Notes under the pieces: generated by a model
Told to the model about the DNA's origin: nothing
Seen by the model: only the letters and a program-made list of their open reading frames with translations
Databases searched by the model: none
Made by a program: the position numbers and the translations under genes
Shown here: positions 1 to 14,000 of the stretch, piece after piece
How the letters are laid out: every line of letters starts with the position of its first letter
Position numbering within the stretch: position 1 is the first letter of the stretch
Origin: Triops longicaudatus
Lineage: Eukaryota; Arthropoda; Branchiopoda; Notostraca; Triopsidae
Assembly (NCBI GenBank): GCA_022885665.1
Contig: JAGQDJ010000054.1
Coordinates: forward strand, 124,001 to 188,000
DNA length: 64,000 nt
Direction: 5' to 3'

Positions 1-1022
1 TTAACGCCTTCTAAACACGAAAATCGGTCTATCTTGAGAGGTGTTAACACCGTTTTACACTTTAAGGGAGCCTATGGAGGAACGAGAAAAATAATTAGAC
101 ATCAAGAAGAAGTGCAGCGGCAGTGACAAGAAGAATCAGTAGCCCAAACTTGCCCAAACATTGATTCCAGGCACCAACTAGGCAGTGCTGCGCTAAGTGC
201 GCTCTATTAGGCATCTCAAAATGCGACTGTTGCACACATTTTATGCTCAGTTAGGCCAAAGTTTGTCGAAGCACCAAGTGCAGGACAGTAACTCAGTCGA
301 TTTTATGAATTAAAACTGTAATGCATGAGTGGAAATTGGCCTTAGCCAAACGTCGGAACTCTTCCTTTACGGTCCTGCATTCTGTCTTAGTTAAAAATGT
401 AACGCCATTGGATGGATGGCATAAGAAGCCATTTAACGCAAAACAGCAGCTTCAGCTTAAGGTTTATCACCACTATTTACTTTTCAACCTATTGAGCACA
501 CTACGCCAATCACAGTAACTGCAACCTGGAATGTTACCAGAATGCTAATGATAAGCTGTCGCAAAACGAAGTAGAAATAATCTTTCCGACGTTGACTATA
601 GGTCTAAACTATATCTCAGTGGCTTTTGGTGATTCCACTGGTCTAGGAGTCATCATTTTTAACACGGTAGGATTTAAACTACTTTGTGCAAAAGAAGCTC
701 TACAAGTCACAGCTCGTAATGCCAATATACAGCACAACTTTATTGCGCATTTTTTTTTGTAATCTAATTTCTTTACAGAAAGGCGAAGACTATAAAACTG
801 CGTTCTAAAGAGGGAGCATGAAACCACACAATATGGCGTCCTTGACTATAGCACCTCTAGTGAAACATCTAGTACAGTGTTCCGCGTGCTGGAACCGGCC
901 CGCGGTGCTCAGAAAAAGAATTATATTTTACATAATATAACAAATTTGAGGTGCAAACGAGCATATAAAGTCTATGATCCTTACAAGTCAAGTGTAACCT
1001 TCGTTGAAAAGGAAGTCCGATT

Positions 1023-1135
1023 CAGTATTTCAATTGGCTAACCTGGACCGTCTTCACCTCGCATGTCTTGATCCGGCCCATAGCCATCACACAGCTTCAA
1101 ACGGCCCGTAAAGTGTGAAGGGTTGCCGACCCCTG
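1023..1135 (+). repeat. Dispersed repeat family R2, copy a
   Basis: Shares a long imperfect match with 35341-35451 and with the reverse strand of 38041-38119. The common core runs from CTTGATCCGGCC, through a CACA(C/T)(A/G)GCTT...GGCCCGT block, to a terminal GCCGACCCCTG. The end, read inward as CAGGGGTCGGCAACC, looks like the terminal inverted repeat of hAT-type DNA transposons. I infer a non-autonomous hAT-like element; no transposase is visible. Confidence 0.65.
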
Positions 1136-1877
1136 ATCTTGTCTAACTTGTTTCTGTATGCTATTAGGCCGCCTTCCGATGATAATTTACATGTTATTAA
1201 CAAAAACAAAGCGTTAAACTGATAAGAAAAATATACTAGAACAAAAGTAACATTAACAGTCGCTATAAGCAAAGGGAAGAGAAGTGCGTTAATTAATACT
1301 TTTCGATGAAGACAATGCGGACGTAATGTTATTGTCGGACCGTGAATGTCTGTAGGCTGCATAAGCAACCAACCCTTATTAAGTAATATCCACTGTTTGT
1401 GAGATTTTGTTTCAAGAAAACACACGTTTCACTGTAAAATTATCACAATCTGACGCTACTTTCCTTATAATATTAGAATTTTTCGTATTCAAATATTATG
1501 TTTAATGCATAACCAAAATAAAGGGTGATATTACATTATTAGCACCAAAAGCATACTTTTCATAAGTTATACGGTAGCCTAAGCTTAAACTATATACCAA
1601 TGAACTTTATGAGTCGTATATGCTAACCAGAAATATGAGCAATTGAACAATACGTCAAAATTTTAGCTACCCGTTCTCTATAGTAATTCTATGCGAGCAA
1701 AGAAAGATCAAGAGTGACAATGTTCAAATATGCAACATCGTAAGAAATAGATAATTCACAGAGATGGAGTTAAACAAAAATTTTAATGATTAAGCTTTAC
1801 CTTCTAAGTTTCGCAAAGTTAGTTTAAGCTTACAGTATAATTTATAAAACGCATTTTTTTATGTTAATACTGCAATA

Positions 1878-2051
1878 CAGGGCCGGACCCAGAATTTTGG
1901 TTCGGGGGCAGGGTTTTAGAGTATCAGAGGGGGTTTTCCATTTACAATTTCTTTGGACACATGATAGTCGCTTATGCTTAACTTTATAAAGTTAACATGT
2001 TGGTGGTGGGGTGTTGAAGTAACCTCTTGGAACTCTCCCTAGGTACCGGGG
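1878..2051 (+). mobile_element. MITE-like repeat family R1, copy a
   Basis: Begins CAGGGCCGGACCCAGAATTT and ends CTAGGTACCGGGG. The same layout is seen at 27441-27612 and, inverted, near 25395-25543. The two ends form an imperfect terminal inverted repeat (GTACCCAG inward at both ends in the 27.4 kb copy). The interior shares ATAAAGTTAACAT followed by a GGTGTGGGGGTGTT-like run. There is no coding capacity, so this is a miniature non-autonomous DNA transposon by inference. Confidence 0.65.
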
Positions 2052-5000
2052 TGCTGTTATTTCGCCCTTCGTTTTGGTAAGTGAGCTAAATTAAAAACGA
2101 AAAAATGGCTGGAACTATAAACCTTCTACTGAAAAGCTCTGTTCTTCGACAGATTTGCATTTTTCTTGCATACTTACTCAATCTTGTCACTTGTAAAATT
2201 TCAACATTTTGAATATTAACTTTTCTAACATGAGGCCGATTTTGTGGTTTAAGCTTCCCATTACTATTTAGCAACATGGGTTTCAGGAACATAGACAACC
2301 TTTTCGCCTTCTGTAATAGGCTTTGTTGTTACTAACTGATGAATACACTGTAATCAAAATTAATAGTTCCAATGAAAACGCAATTAGGGGCAAGGTATCA
2401 TACTTGCTAGGCGCCAAATGGTCTACTTTGAGCCTGTTGTATAAAAACAACCATATAGACTGTTAGGAATACTCAAGTAAAATCAAGCTTGCAGATTATT
2501 AGTTCGGGAGATGTCAAGATTTTTACACTTAACTGTTATTTATATATACATATTGTCTCTCTTTTCCCCTTCGCTTCATCCCGTGACGTTTTTAAGAAGA
2601 TAAAAGCCTTCTCAGCGTACTTCTTCAGGGTGCGTCTTATTTAGAGATGCTTTTTCCTATCTTTTTTTTTTTCTCTCATGGTTTTTAGCCGTTGTACTCC
2701 GCGTACATAGTCGAAGCAGGGCTCTTCTATTATTCACGAAGACACAGAATGGCGAGAGGCATCCCCCTAAACGTAGAAACTGCACCAGAGTCGGTGCTAC
2801 TCTGTTAAACGTTTTCAACCGGAGCCTTTTCTTTCGAACGACCCTATTTTTTAACCCTTTTCAAACACCGGAAATAGCTTGCATTTCCCTCGCTAGTTAC
2901 CTAATGAGTTCTAGAAAATTCTTTTTTAGGAACATTATTAATATTCAGATCTTGCAACGCATTAGGGTTGCAAATACTTCTTAAGGAAAACTGTAGATTT
3001 TCCGGCAATTGCTCATTTAATAATGCAATGCGAATATGCATGCCCAAAGAGGAGGAAAAATATGGTTATTCTTTTCCTTATTCGTTTCCGTCCAGGGCAA
3101 ATGGCATTCCATTCACACCTTTTCCCTGACACTCCAACCGTCATCAACTTGCATCACAGTGCTCACCAACAAACCGCAAGCTGATCTATAATGCAAAACC
3201 CAACAAGGTCTGCACTTGAAGCTCTTTCCTCGTTTCGCTTCTCGAGGGGTGAGACGAAGCAAAATGAGTTAGCGTATACCAAGACGTTACTCATGTGCAC
3301 TTATCTCTGGGATTTCAACCTGGAAGTAGCGGATTTCAAAATTCCTACCCGAGCGAAAAAGAACGAAAGGAGTACGTTTGTGCACTTCAGACTCCTGCCT
3401 TGTCCCAAAATCTCCTTAGCTAGGACAGGTTTACAAAGCATCTTCCAGCAAAGCTCACGACTTATTTCTGTCTAGCCATTTTCATTGGTAGCCGTAACGG
3501 AACGCAGTGGTGCACTGTCTTCATTTATGCATTGTACAAAGAGTTGATAACCAGTATAGTTAGCATAGGGCGTAGGTATGCACGCTACTAATCGCCTGTC
3601 AACGTTTCCAAATATTTTTCAGAACTTTGCGTTTTAAGCTTTATACGAAAAAAATATACTCAATATTAATTGAGATTCGTGTACTCGGGACGCAACGGAC
3701 GGCTGAAAGCACCTCGTTGTATTTTCAGTAATGCTAGCTTCCATTAACTCTCGTAAGACCTAGTTTGCCTTAAATTCGTCATTTCCATTTGTTCCCTAGA
3801 TTGTAGGTGAATTACACAAAGGACAATTTCATTCTTCGTTACATGAAAAGATAAAATTATTGCAGAAATGTTCCTCTTGTAGTTCGTCTCCCAATCTTTA
3901 ATACGCAGCTTCTTCTTGTTCTATATACATTATAAGAGGATTATTGCCAAATCTTCTGGACGGATTTAAGGTAAAGGAATGCAGTATTAAGTGTTTCAAT
4001 CAGTCATTTGATTGGGGCTCTTCGGAAATTACCTTCAAGACTTGGCGCTCCCGATCATTCGGTACCTAGGTACTCTACATTTTTTATGTAAGGTAGAGGA
4101 GATGGCAAGTGAGAACTTATTTGGGGGCTTCATTATTTAGAAATCCACGTCTATCGCCCAACCTTTACTCGTTCAACAATGTCAGTGTGGCAGCGATTTC
4201 TTTAAATCTGGTCCCGCACTTTCATTTCACAATTGACTAGTGACATTTCCTTTTAACGACAGGGCACTGTAAGTAGTCATAAGTGTATACGTTAAGGAAT
4301 ATTCACAAAACCACAGAATCAGCGATGCTGGAACAAGCGGAAATCGAATTCTAGTTTTACTAGCCCACTCTGTAAAATGGATAAAAAATTGGTACACTTT
4401 TTCAATATTTTTTCATAAAAAAGTCAATTCTGCGGATTTTAAATTTTTTTCGAAAACCGTTATTACTTTGAGAGTTTTGTAACTTTAACTGGCACATTTG
4501 CATGTTTAATCTTATAACATTTGACAAACTATCATTTAACTGTGTGCTTAACATTTTCTGACTTCGTCACATGCCTGTAAACTGAAAGACCCTCAAAAAT
4601 GCGAACAGCACGGAGAAGCTCGGATAAAGATTTATAGAAATTGAAACAATTAATGCATTACTAAAACTTTCTTACGGTAAGCTGCAGTATAGGCCTACAT
4701 GCTTTGGCCATTTAACATTTCGTGCTTTAAACAAAGTTTTGGTTCAGGAATTTCCTCATGATATTTTCAATTGAGGCTGTTATTCTCATATTGATTTAAT
4801 GAAGATTCATTAATAAATTTGCACGAGAACAAATTTTGTAAAAATTCTGCAAAAAATTTTTTTTGCGGTGCTTGAATGGATAATGCCATAAAAATACTCC
4901 TCGAAACTTCTGTTATTTCCGACAAATGACGAAAGAAATGTACCTTTCTCAACGATCGCCCTATATTCTTATTCTTATTGCTTCAAAAAGCAGGACATTT

Positions 5001-6114
5001 TCTTTCAATTTTCAAATTAAACAAAACCTTCTAGCAATTGCTTTCATAGTATGCACTGCCGTTGAAAGAGAACAGCTTTATTACAAGCATAGTTTAGTGA
5101 TAGACGGGGGACGGGACAGTTAACACGTCGGAAAAAACGTACAAAAATCGTAAGTAATGAAAAACTAACGTTTAGGAGCTGAAACAAATAAGGCAATTAA
5201 TGAGTCAAATTAATGAGTCAAATAAGGCAATTAATTTCTCATCGAAAAAGTTTAGCGTACGTCAAAAATAAATAAACAACAAAAAACTCAATCCGTGGAA
5301 CTTTGCAACGGGCCCTATTGCTTCCGTTGTACCGCCAAATGCATCCAAAAATTTAGTACAAATACTTTTTGTGTAGAGGATAAGTTGAAAAAGAATTCTT
5401 CCAAAGATTGCTACAAATTCACTGGACTGATTTTGCACGAGATTTTAAAACTCCGAAGTGATGATTTATTACGATTCATGTATTGAACCTTTTTACCACG
5501 AAGTGGAACAGGATTTGGCAACGCTACAAACTACCCACAGCTCAAAATAGTTCCTTCTCGACCGCTCCCACAAGCTAAAGCAAAACAGAAGAAAATGGAA
5601 GATGCAAAGGCCGCTCCTCTACAACGTTGCCTTTTCTTGTTTACATTAAGCATTTGGACAAAATCATGCATCCTTTTTTTTTAAAGAAAACTAGAATGTT
5701 TCCAGCCTAGACAGGAAGTATACCGGTATGTTTTAGTTTGTATATCTTAAGCCCGTCATGTATTAAAAAAAACGCAATCGACTAGTTCCTTATGGCGTAA
5801 CACACGGACGAATTGTCGTACAGCCATGTCCAAATTGTAGGCTATATCCGGCTTTTCATTTTGTACACTTGGAAGAAATTTTTATGGTTGGTTGGTCTTG
5901 TTTTCAACTTCTTGAAACGTACTATATCTCATTTAATAGGCAGGACACTAGCGCATGGAAAGCGCACAAATTTCGGGCCGGAGTTTTGTCCATATGGGAA
6001 GTGAAAAATAGAGTTGAAGAGTGCCTGCATTGACCCGTCTCTCCTTTAAACTGATTCGAGAAAATTGTCCCCTCAAGCTCTTTATAGGTCGTATTGTTCG
6101 ACTAAATACAGAAG

Positions 6115-6384
6115 AACTCCGATTTTGGCAACCGATCGGTACTTGAGATATCGGATAATTGAAAAAATTAGATTCAAGTGCCTAGTGCATTGGGAAATGT
6201 TACAAAAAACAATGGAAAACAAAGGGCATTTGTACTTTCGTTGTACTTCCGTGAGATTACTACGAGACAATCTTGTACTCTCGGTGAACAAAAAACAACG
6301 TGAAATTGTTAGCGAAGAAAATTTTTCTCCAGGGCGTTTTGACATAATCGGGAGTTTCCATAATCGGTGTTGACAATCGGAGTT
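6115..6384. mobile_element. Inverted-repeat element (MITE-like), about 270 bp
   Basis: The left end reads AACTCCGATTTTGGCAACCG. The right end, on the other strand, reads AACTCCGATTGTCAACACCG, so the two ends are imperfect terminal inverted repeats of about 22 bp. The inside has no similarity I recognise. A partial match to the right end (GGGAGTTTCCAT then CGGTGTTG) lies near 26835-26875. Target-site duplication was not resolved. Confidence 0.5.
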
Positions 6385-8048
6385 ATAGGACACTAGGCTT
6401 TCAGGTGTTTACTAGTACCTCAAGAAACTGAAATATAAAACATGTTTTATAAACCTCTTTTTTCATATTTTAAAACTTATTTACGTATGATGTGATACAC
6501 GCAATTAACTTTCATTGTTTGTCTTTTTAAACTCATGTTTTTCTTTATTATTAAACGCACCTGCAACTAGACTTGATGTGTATGAGCATTTTCTTGACAG
6601 ATCTTGACAAGATTTGCATGCTGTTTATCTCGCTTTGCAAATTAAAGCTCCAGAGTACGGTGTAATACAACTGTAAGAGTCTGTCTGGTATGCAGCAATG
6701 TTATAAAAATGAGTAGCATATGAACGCCCTAACGAAAGTTGAGCGCACGTGTTTTTCAAAAATCATTATCGCGTCTTAGGCTTATGACAAATGATATATT
6801 TACATAGTTATATCCACGTGCTTTTTTTATCAGACTGAAATTGTGCGGCGTTGCGTAAGCCAGCTTAAGCAGTATTATAGCAAATAAACTGAACAGGAAA
6901 CGTAAATGAGCTATTCAGTCACCCGAGCTTTTCTCTTTCATGCCGAACTTTTCTATTTCCCTTACTGCAACTGTTCTGTTTACATGAGGACATGTGATGG
7001 GGTAAGGCTTCAACCACAGCTTCTCATATGCGCTTAAGTTGTGAGCTGACAACTGGTTAAGGCACGCTGCTGCACGCACTTGAATTACTCCTGACACGCG
7101 TGGTTGCTCCATATGTATAGGTAGGCCTGCGAGGTGTGGCAGGTGTAGACACCGAATCGACGGGGCGTAGTTTTATCCGTAATACACACTGGGTTGAGAG
7201 TAGCTCAATTTACGGAGTCATCCATGCAGCTAAATGCTGTTCATTCTAATCTGACTTTCGACTGGATTTAAAATAAACGGAACGATAATTACTTCGACGC
7301 ATTATACGAGGAAGAAAAAATAAACAGTTATTTTGGTGCTTTATGAAAGAGTAATTACTCTATCACAATGGTACATGGTTTCTGAAAACTGGAACTAGGA
7401 GGGCGAGACCGGGTGAATTGGGGAGAAGGGACATTAGAAACAATATAGAACAATAAATATGATGCCAAGGAGGGGAATGTGATTAGTTTTGGACGTTGTC
7501 ACAGATATACATGTACACTGGGAACATTGAAAGATGAGCCTTTTTGTTGGACAAAACCTTCTTTTGGATTAGAGTTAAATTGATATGTACAGTGAGGAAT
7601 GGACTAGTTCAACTAGAATGAGTTCTTATCATCTTTCTGCCTGGGTTCTTATTCACTTTTAACACTTTACCTTGTTCACTTGGTACGCACCACATGGTAT
7701 TAATAAATATAACACAGGATTCCTGGATTCCTTTAAAAGAACCCATTCTGCACATGGTCCTTTACTTATCATGAATTAGGGAAACGTAGGAAAAACGAGG
7801 AATTTAAGAGAAATGTCGCCCCAGAACGATCATTTTTAGAAATTAAATACAAAATATAATTATTCATTAAATTTTGCGTTTAACAATAAAAACATTCAAC
7901 GGTACAAGAAGAATTGATTCCGGAAATGAAATGTCGAGTTCTTTTGGGGAGGAAACAAACTGGCGTTTTCTTACTGATTAGGTTTTTGAACGTGTTTGAC
8001 TAGTTTTGTTGTTTAAGGAGATCCAAGGATCAAAGGCATGGGAGAGGG

Positions 8049-11000
8049 TCAACAATGATGTTGCGCAGCGAATTTCATTCGTTTCTGTTTCTGGCGTTGG
8101 TTACAAAACCAAACGCGGACCACGTTTTTCTTCAACTCGAGCTTCTCTGCAATGGCGGCAATCTTCTCCCCGGACGGCCGGGGTTGGACGGCAAAGTACG
8201 CTTCAAGGGAGCGCTTCTCCGGCGCCGCGATCGAAGTCCGTTTGCGTTTTTTCTCACCCATGGGTAGCACCGAAGGAGCGTCCGGATCGCGACGTTTGTT
8301 ACGCGCTTGAGCTTCGGCTTCTTCTAGCCACGTATGCAGTATTGGCTTCAGGGCGATCATATTGTTGTGACTGAGCGTTAACGACTCAAACCTAAGATAG
8401 AGTCCAACACGGAAAGACAACACCAGCATAAGTACAGGACCAAAAAAAAATACACTCCCACTTCTGCGCTTCCAAAAAAATTATAGCTTGGCCCCAACAG
8501 AAAGAAATACTAGTATAGTGCAATGCCACTAGAATTTTTTCGAAAGCTGATAAAAAAGAGAGAAAAACAGGAGTTTATGGGAATATAGACTTACATCCCA
8601 TAAAGCTTAGCATATTGCGCACAAAATACCACTACAAGAGCATTCCAAATTTGACCTAGAAACCCGTGTAAGTCAAAAGTAGTCACAGCGGAGATTAGGA
8701 AGCAAGAAGGAAAGAAACTTATTAGAGAGAGGAGTCGCTCAGCTTCTTCAGATCTCAAAGAAGAGTTGGGCAAGAATTTGCGAAAAGTGGAGAGTTGTAA
8801 AAGCTGGCAATGTTTATGAAGAAAAATATCTTCGAAGCCTGCATGGCAACCAGCCCCTGAATGCCAGTATGTAACAAAACGGGAAGTATCGATATATTGT
8901 ACCATGGAAAAGCGGCTTAACAGTTTCTTTTTTGGCTGAAACGCTACTGAGCAATTGCGGTTCACATAAAAATGTTGACAAAATTTTTAACCATCATTGT
9001 TTATGCATTATCCTCAGCTTACCTTCCAATGTTTGCAGCACATTGCTTTATGAACTGAAAGCACTCGCATTTTATTTCTGACAAAAATAAAAGTAAAATT
9101 TCCAGAGATTGTTGAGATTTTTTGCAGTAATTTAAGGGGAAACAACAAAAATGAAGCAAAACGCTTTGGATATTACAGTCAAAAAGTAAAGCGGGCGTTC
9201 AATATTCTGCGCCGAAGTTACATGTTACGTATTCCTAGGGAGTAAGTACCGTAATTGCCAACATCGATAGAATAAAGGAGGAAAGCCAAGCAAGCATATT
9301 TGGCGACCGCAACATACGATGAAGTTTAAATGCGTTATGATGGGGTGAATACCTCGCAGTTAGCAACAGATTCGCTTTAAGCTAGCTAGTTGAAATGTAC
9401 TTCATACGTAAAGTATGCCTTTTCAGCATAAAAAAAAATCAAAAGGAAAAAGGGGAAGAAATTTGCTGTATACCTGCATATAGTGCTTTGAGATAAGGCG
9501 CCCACGCCGGGCAATTTTAAATTGGCCAAAGCTTTTCCGACGTCGGATTGCGTCACGCCCAATTTAATTCGTCTTTGTTTGAATCTCTCCGCGAAAGCTT
9601 CCAATTCCCGTGGATCGGAGTCCGCGTCATGGAGGGTGAGTGACACGCCCCCTAAAGGGTGTGTATGTTGGAGGCTGTGAGGGATGGGGTGGCCGAGAGA
9701 GTGATGAGCGTGGCCATGGGAGTGAGCGTGGGCGTGACTTAACTGAGATGACATCATATTTCCCATCGCGGTATGTGAATACATCGAGGAGTGCAAGGTG
9801 GGATGTGAATGGCTCGTCAGGGTCGGATGGGTTGAAAAGGACGGATGGGTGAACGAAGGGTGAGTCAAACTGGACAACGACGAAGAGTCAGGCATGGACG
9901 AAATCGGCATGACAGACGAAGGGCCGGACATGGAATCCATCAATTCGACACCTTCGATCCCATGGCCCATCTAATGACAAGATTGTTTGTTAACTTCACC
10001 CACCCACGACTGAACAGCGACGCCTCAAGAATGTAAGCTTTAAATATTCACAATAGTCCCAACTCTATTAAATCAGGTTACCAATGTCAGTCTTAACAAA
10101 CTCAAGTAGAAATTCACGAGTGTGAAACCTTAGTAGAATTATGAATTTCATTAACTCTAGTGTCCAATCTTACTTTACTAAAGCGAAAATATCGTTTCTG
10201 TGAAACAAGGCAATATTTTCAATCGTCTTGGTTTTGCTTTAGGATTTATTGCTATTACCTTTGATTACAAAAAGCTAACTGAAAGGCTTCGTTTCAAAAC
10301 TGCACTAAATAGTGATCACAGGTAAAATTTTATTTCTGCAAGAATAAAATTGGTTAAATTATAAAAACGACAGAAATACCGATATAAATCACTGATGTTA
10401 CAATCTCGATTTTGGTAAGTTAGGTAGAAAATTGTAAACGCATTATTGGAAAACAGAAATTTTGTGCTCCAATAAGCTGAGTACAAAATACAATTCCAGT
10501 AATGGAAACTGTGGTTTCGAAAATGTATGCAAAACCTAATTTTAATGAAACAAAACTATAACCTCAACTGCAATACACGGAAGTAGATGTTTCGTTCATA
10601 CCTGAGCTGTTTGGCGTCCACTGTGGGACGACGGACCGGGCGTACCACAAGGAGTTTGGCTGTTCATGGAGATATGGGAATGAGAGTGCGAATGTGTATA
10701 CGATTCATGTCTGATCGAAGGCTTGCAAATTTCTGCTGCTGAAAGACTTTCAGGTCGTCCCAGTAGTCCGTCTCCAAGCCCGGTGAAGAGTTCAGCTTGT
10801 CCGTAAAGGAAACCCCCATTGTATTCTCTGGCCTATACGACAGAAAGCCACGTAAAAGACAATTAGTTATTACAAGAGGTGCAATAAAAAAATACAAAAC
10901 AACCAAAACATTGTCTTAAAGCCCGACCGTGACTATGATACCATTCTTATGAGTACCTACTAGGTACTTAGCCAAATGAAGCACCTTTCCCTCCTATTCA

Positions 11001-14000
11001 TACAATACTCTAATAAAGGTTGTCTAATGTCCACACTGCCTTTATTTCTTTTTATTGTGAATGCTGACATTCTGCTGAATGCGACACCGACGTAAGTACT
11101 GTACACACACTGCAGTCATATACGGTATCGACCATTTGGCGTAACTATGCCCAAACTATCGTGTAAGCCAAGTTCGGTAGAAACATGTGCTCCAACAGTA
11201 GAAGAAGAACGACAAACTGCCCAACTAATGACCAGTCCGACCTGCTTTTCCTTGGGGTAGGAGCACATCAAGGGGCGGAAGAGGGTGCCAGTGCATCAGG
11301 GAAAAAAAGCGGACTTCGACGGGGGAAAAACTCGCCCGGGACTTCTGGATGAGGAGGACCAGAGGACGAAGAGTGTAGTCTTCGTCTTCTGTTTTCCATT
11401 TCCCCCTTTTTCATATGGTACACTTTAGTCCGTAGTTAGGCCTAAACTTCTAACATACCCCCTGTGAAACCATGTGTGAATGGGGTTTTTGTTCCCAGGC
11501 ACTTGTTTCATAGCGCTGCCATATTGATTCTCTCACCATAGTTTTATATTTTGCGACTGACAGAGGGACGATAATTCAAACAAACTTTTACCACTCACCG
11601 AGTGCATTTTTTCCGTGTCCCCTTTCACCCCTCGAGTACCTCAAACGGAGGTAAATCCTTACTTAATAATGCATCAAATTGCAATATTACTTTGCAAGCC
11701 AGTATTACGGCAGACATGTGGGTTCAATTATTTTAAAATTCCGTGAAAAAATATTGTTTAACTTCTGTTACTACTATTTTATCCTTTAAATAAAAACAAA
11801 CAAATAAGTGTAAGGAAAAATAATCAAAATTCCTGACTAAATTTGCGCAGAATAAAAACAGACAAAATTAAGTAGTATCCAGTATATTTGTTTTGATAGG
11901 TGAGTTTTACAAATCCAAACTAGAGAGACAAAGACATCGAGAACGAAGAAACGGAGTTAAAACTAAACTTTTACTGTAAAGGAAGCTTAAACTAACAAGT
12001 ATTTCAAAGCTATTTGCAGCTTAGTATAAGGGGTTGAATTTCCTTGGTCGCGAGAAAATCTAAAGGCTGGGGGTTAAAACTTTCGTCCGAAAGTGCAGAC
12101 TAGCAAACTCGACAGTCGAGATCGAGGGAGTCGAGAGCATCAAATATGGAAAACATCCCAACTGGAGTTCAGGCCGCTCCGTTTAACGAGATCACGACCG
12201 CCGGCATGTCTTATGCATCTGGCACATCATTTATTCAATCTTTTAATTCGTTATTCATTCATTCCATCCGAGTTGTCGTCACGCTAGTTACCAACAAAAC
12301 CGCTCCAGGTTTTACCCCCGATTCTCCGAAGCCTTTGTGGACGTCGACGCCCTGATTTCATGCTTTGATTTCCCGCTATTCACAAGAAAATAAGGAAAAA
12401 TAGCGCACTCTTCAGTTTTATCTGGATGCAGTTAAGCTTGGCACAACGCAATCATCCAATGAGCCGGCTCGTCGCCTCAAACTCATGCTTAATTAAGTTC
12501 TCGATTGTTATCGAAACAAGCGGCCAGGCCAGTTAAATACTAGAAGTATACAGTGCTTGTTACAGTGAGCATAATAACGTGCAAATCAAACCTTCCATAG
12601 AAAAGAGCACTGGCAATAAAATTTTCAAAATTTATAGTTATCAATAAGTAAGCTAACTAATTCATCAGTAAAGAAATGTAAATTTCTCGCGAGTGATGAA
12701 CGCAAGATAAAAAGTATGCTAACACGTCATACATTCTCTAACTGTAGTGACTGATACAAACAGCACAGCCACGATTCACAAGCCTTTTTTTATTAACACG
12801 ACTAAACGCTGTGAAACGCGTAAGCCACATTTTTAGTCACGTTTATAGCCATTGTCGGTTTTCATCTATATTACCATTGTTTGTTCTTCATTAATTTACA
12901 AATAGAAATTAATAATTTGGATTAATTTGTTCTTTATATGTATTCGACGGTTCAACGCCTCCGAAAAAGGCAAAAAAGGCCGTCTTGAAATAAGATTGCA
13001 GGCGAAATTTGCAAAACTACGAATTAGTTTTCATACACTAATAAATGTACTTCGGATGAACTTGGCGCTATTCCGCAACGATTTTTGTTGGCTCAGTGAA
13101 CACGTTGTTTCGCCTTTTGCTTCAAGGAAGTACGAGTGTTCTGGTTTTATAGCTTAAAGCAACTGTAATCAATAATGAGGAACTTATGCAAGAGGTTTCG
13201 ACCGAATGCTCAATTCATGTATAACTATGATTGGACAACGATCTTACCTCGTGACGCATGAAAAAAAAAGAATAGATTGAATTTGGAAACAGCGTTATTT
13301 ATTACTCTCTACTGGAAGTATAACAATGCATATATTGGGAGCAGAACAAGACTGACTTACTGCCTACCAGCGTAACACTTTCTTACTTCAGTGACGTTTA
13401 TAAGAAGTGCATTGATATCTAGGTTTATCTATGCGATAGGTTATTTCGTTAAAGATTCCATTGCATTGTAATAGTAGTTCTCTTGTTTTCTGCACAGTGA
13501 ATCCGTTTCCAAATTATATATTTGCATATTCTTGTTGGTATCAGCGTAACAACGCTTAAAACATCCCGATTTCCTTACGAGCGAGTTGAGAACTGCCATC
13601 AACAATGTTGGTGGCAAGTTCTGTGTTATACATGAATATTCATTACGGCACTTTCTTACTGCAGCCTTTTTCCATGTCAAAGAAAATTACACATGAATAG
13701 TTGCTAAGTAATACTCTCAATCACAACTAACGAATACAACTCACAACTATTACATCGCAACTTAACGAATACAATACAAGTAAGAGTTCGTTTCAGTTCT
13801 GAAAGCTCTTTCCCCGAAAACTTGTTGCAGAACACGCTGATATTACACATTCATAGAAAGTACCAGACCATTATTCTGTGCTGGGTGCAACTAAGGAAAA
13901 ACAATTTACGAGTTATATTACTTGTTAGAACATTGCCCAGGCAGTACTTTGCTTAGAAAAATGGCTAGAAGTAAATAAACATAAGTTTCAATTTTTGCAT

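Larger units (their letters stand above)
1..8048. other. Intergenic region, no gene seen
   Basis: No reading frame here shows a recognisable domain or can be joined to another across splice sites. The frames present are short and isolated; the longest plausible one is 94 codons at 3191-3475. The stretch holds three repeat features listed separately: 1023-1135, 1878-2051 and 6115-6384. The rest is AT-rich sequence without visible structure. Confidence 0.6.

Noticed and set aside
3191..3475. Open frame of 94 codons with an ATG
   Set aside because: No recognisable domain, no joining exon with matching splice sites, and composition typical of unselected sequence.
6065..6393. Overlapping open frames of about 100 codons on both strands
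   Set aside because: They coincide with the inverted-repeat element at 6115-6384; opposing frames arise from its structure and neither resembles a protein.
8591..8965. 124-codon frame on the minus strand inside the last acj6 intron
   Set aside because: Starts with ATG but matches no family I know, has no joining partner, and lies between two in-phase acj6 exons with good splice sites. Could be checked for retained-intron transcripts.
12146..12355. 69-codon plus-strand frame in the acj6 first intron
   Set aside because: No domain and no splice partner; the opposite strand was examined for a missing acj6 exon and does not encode one.
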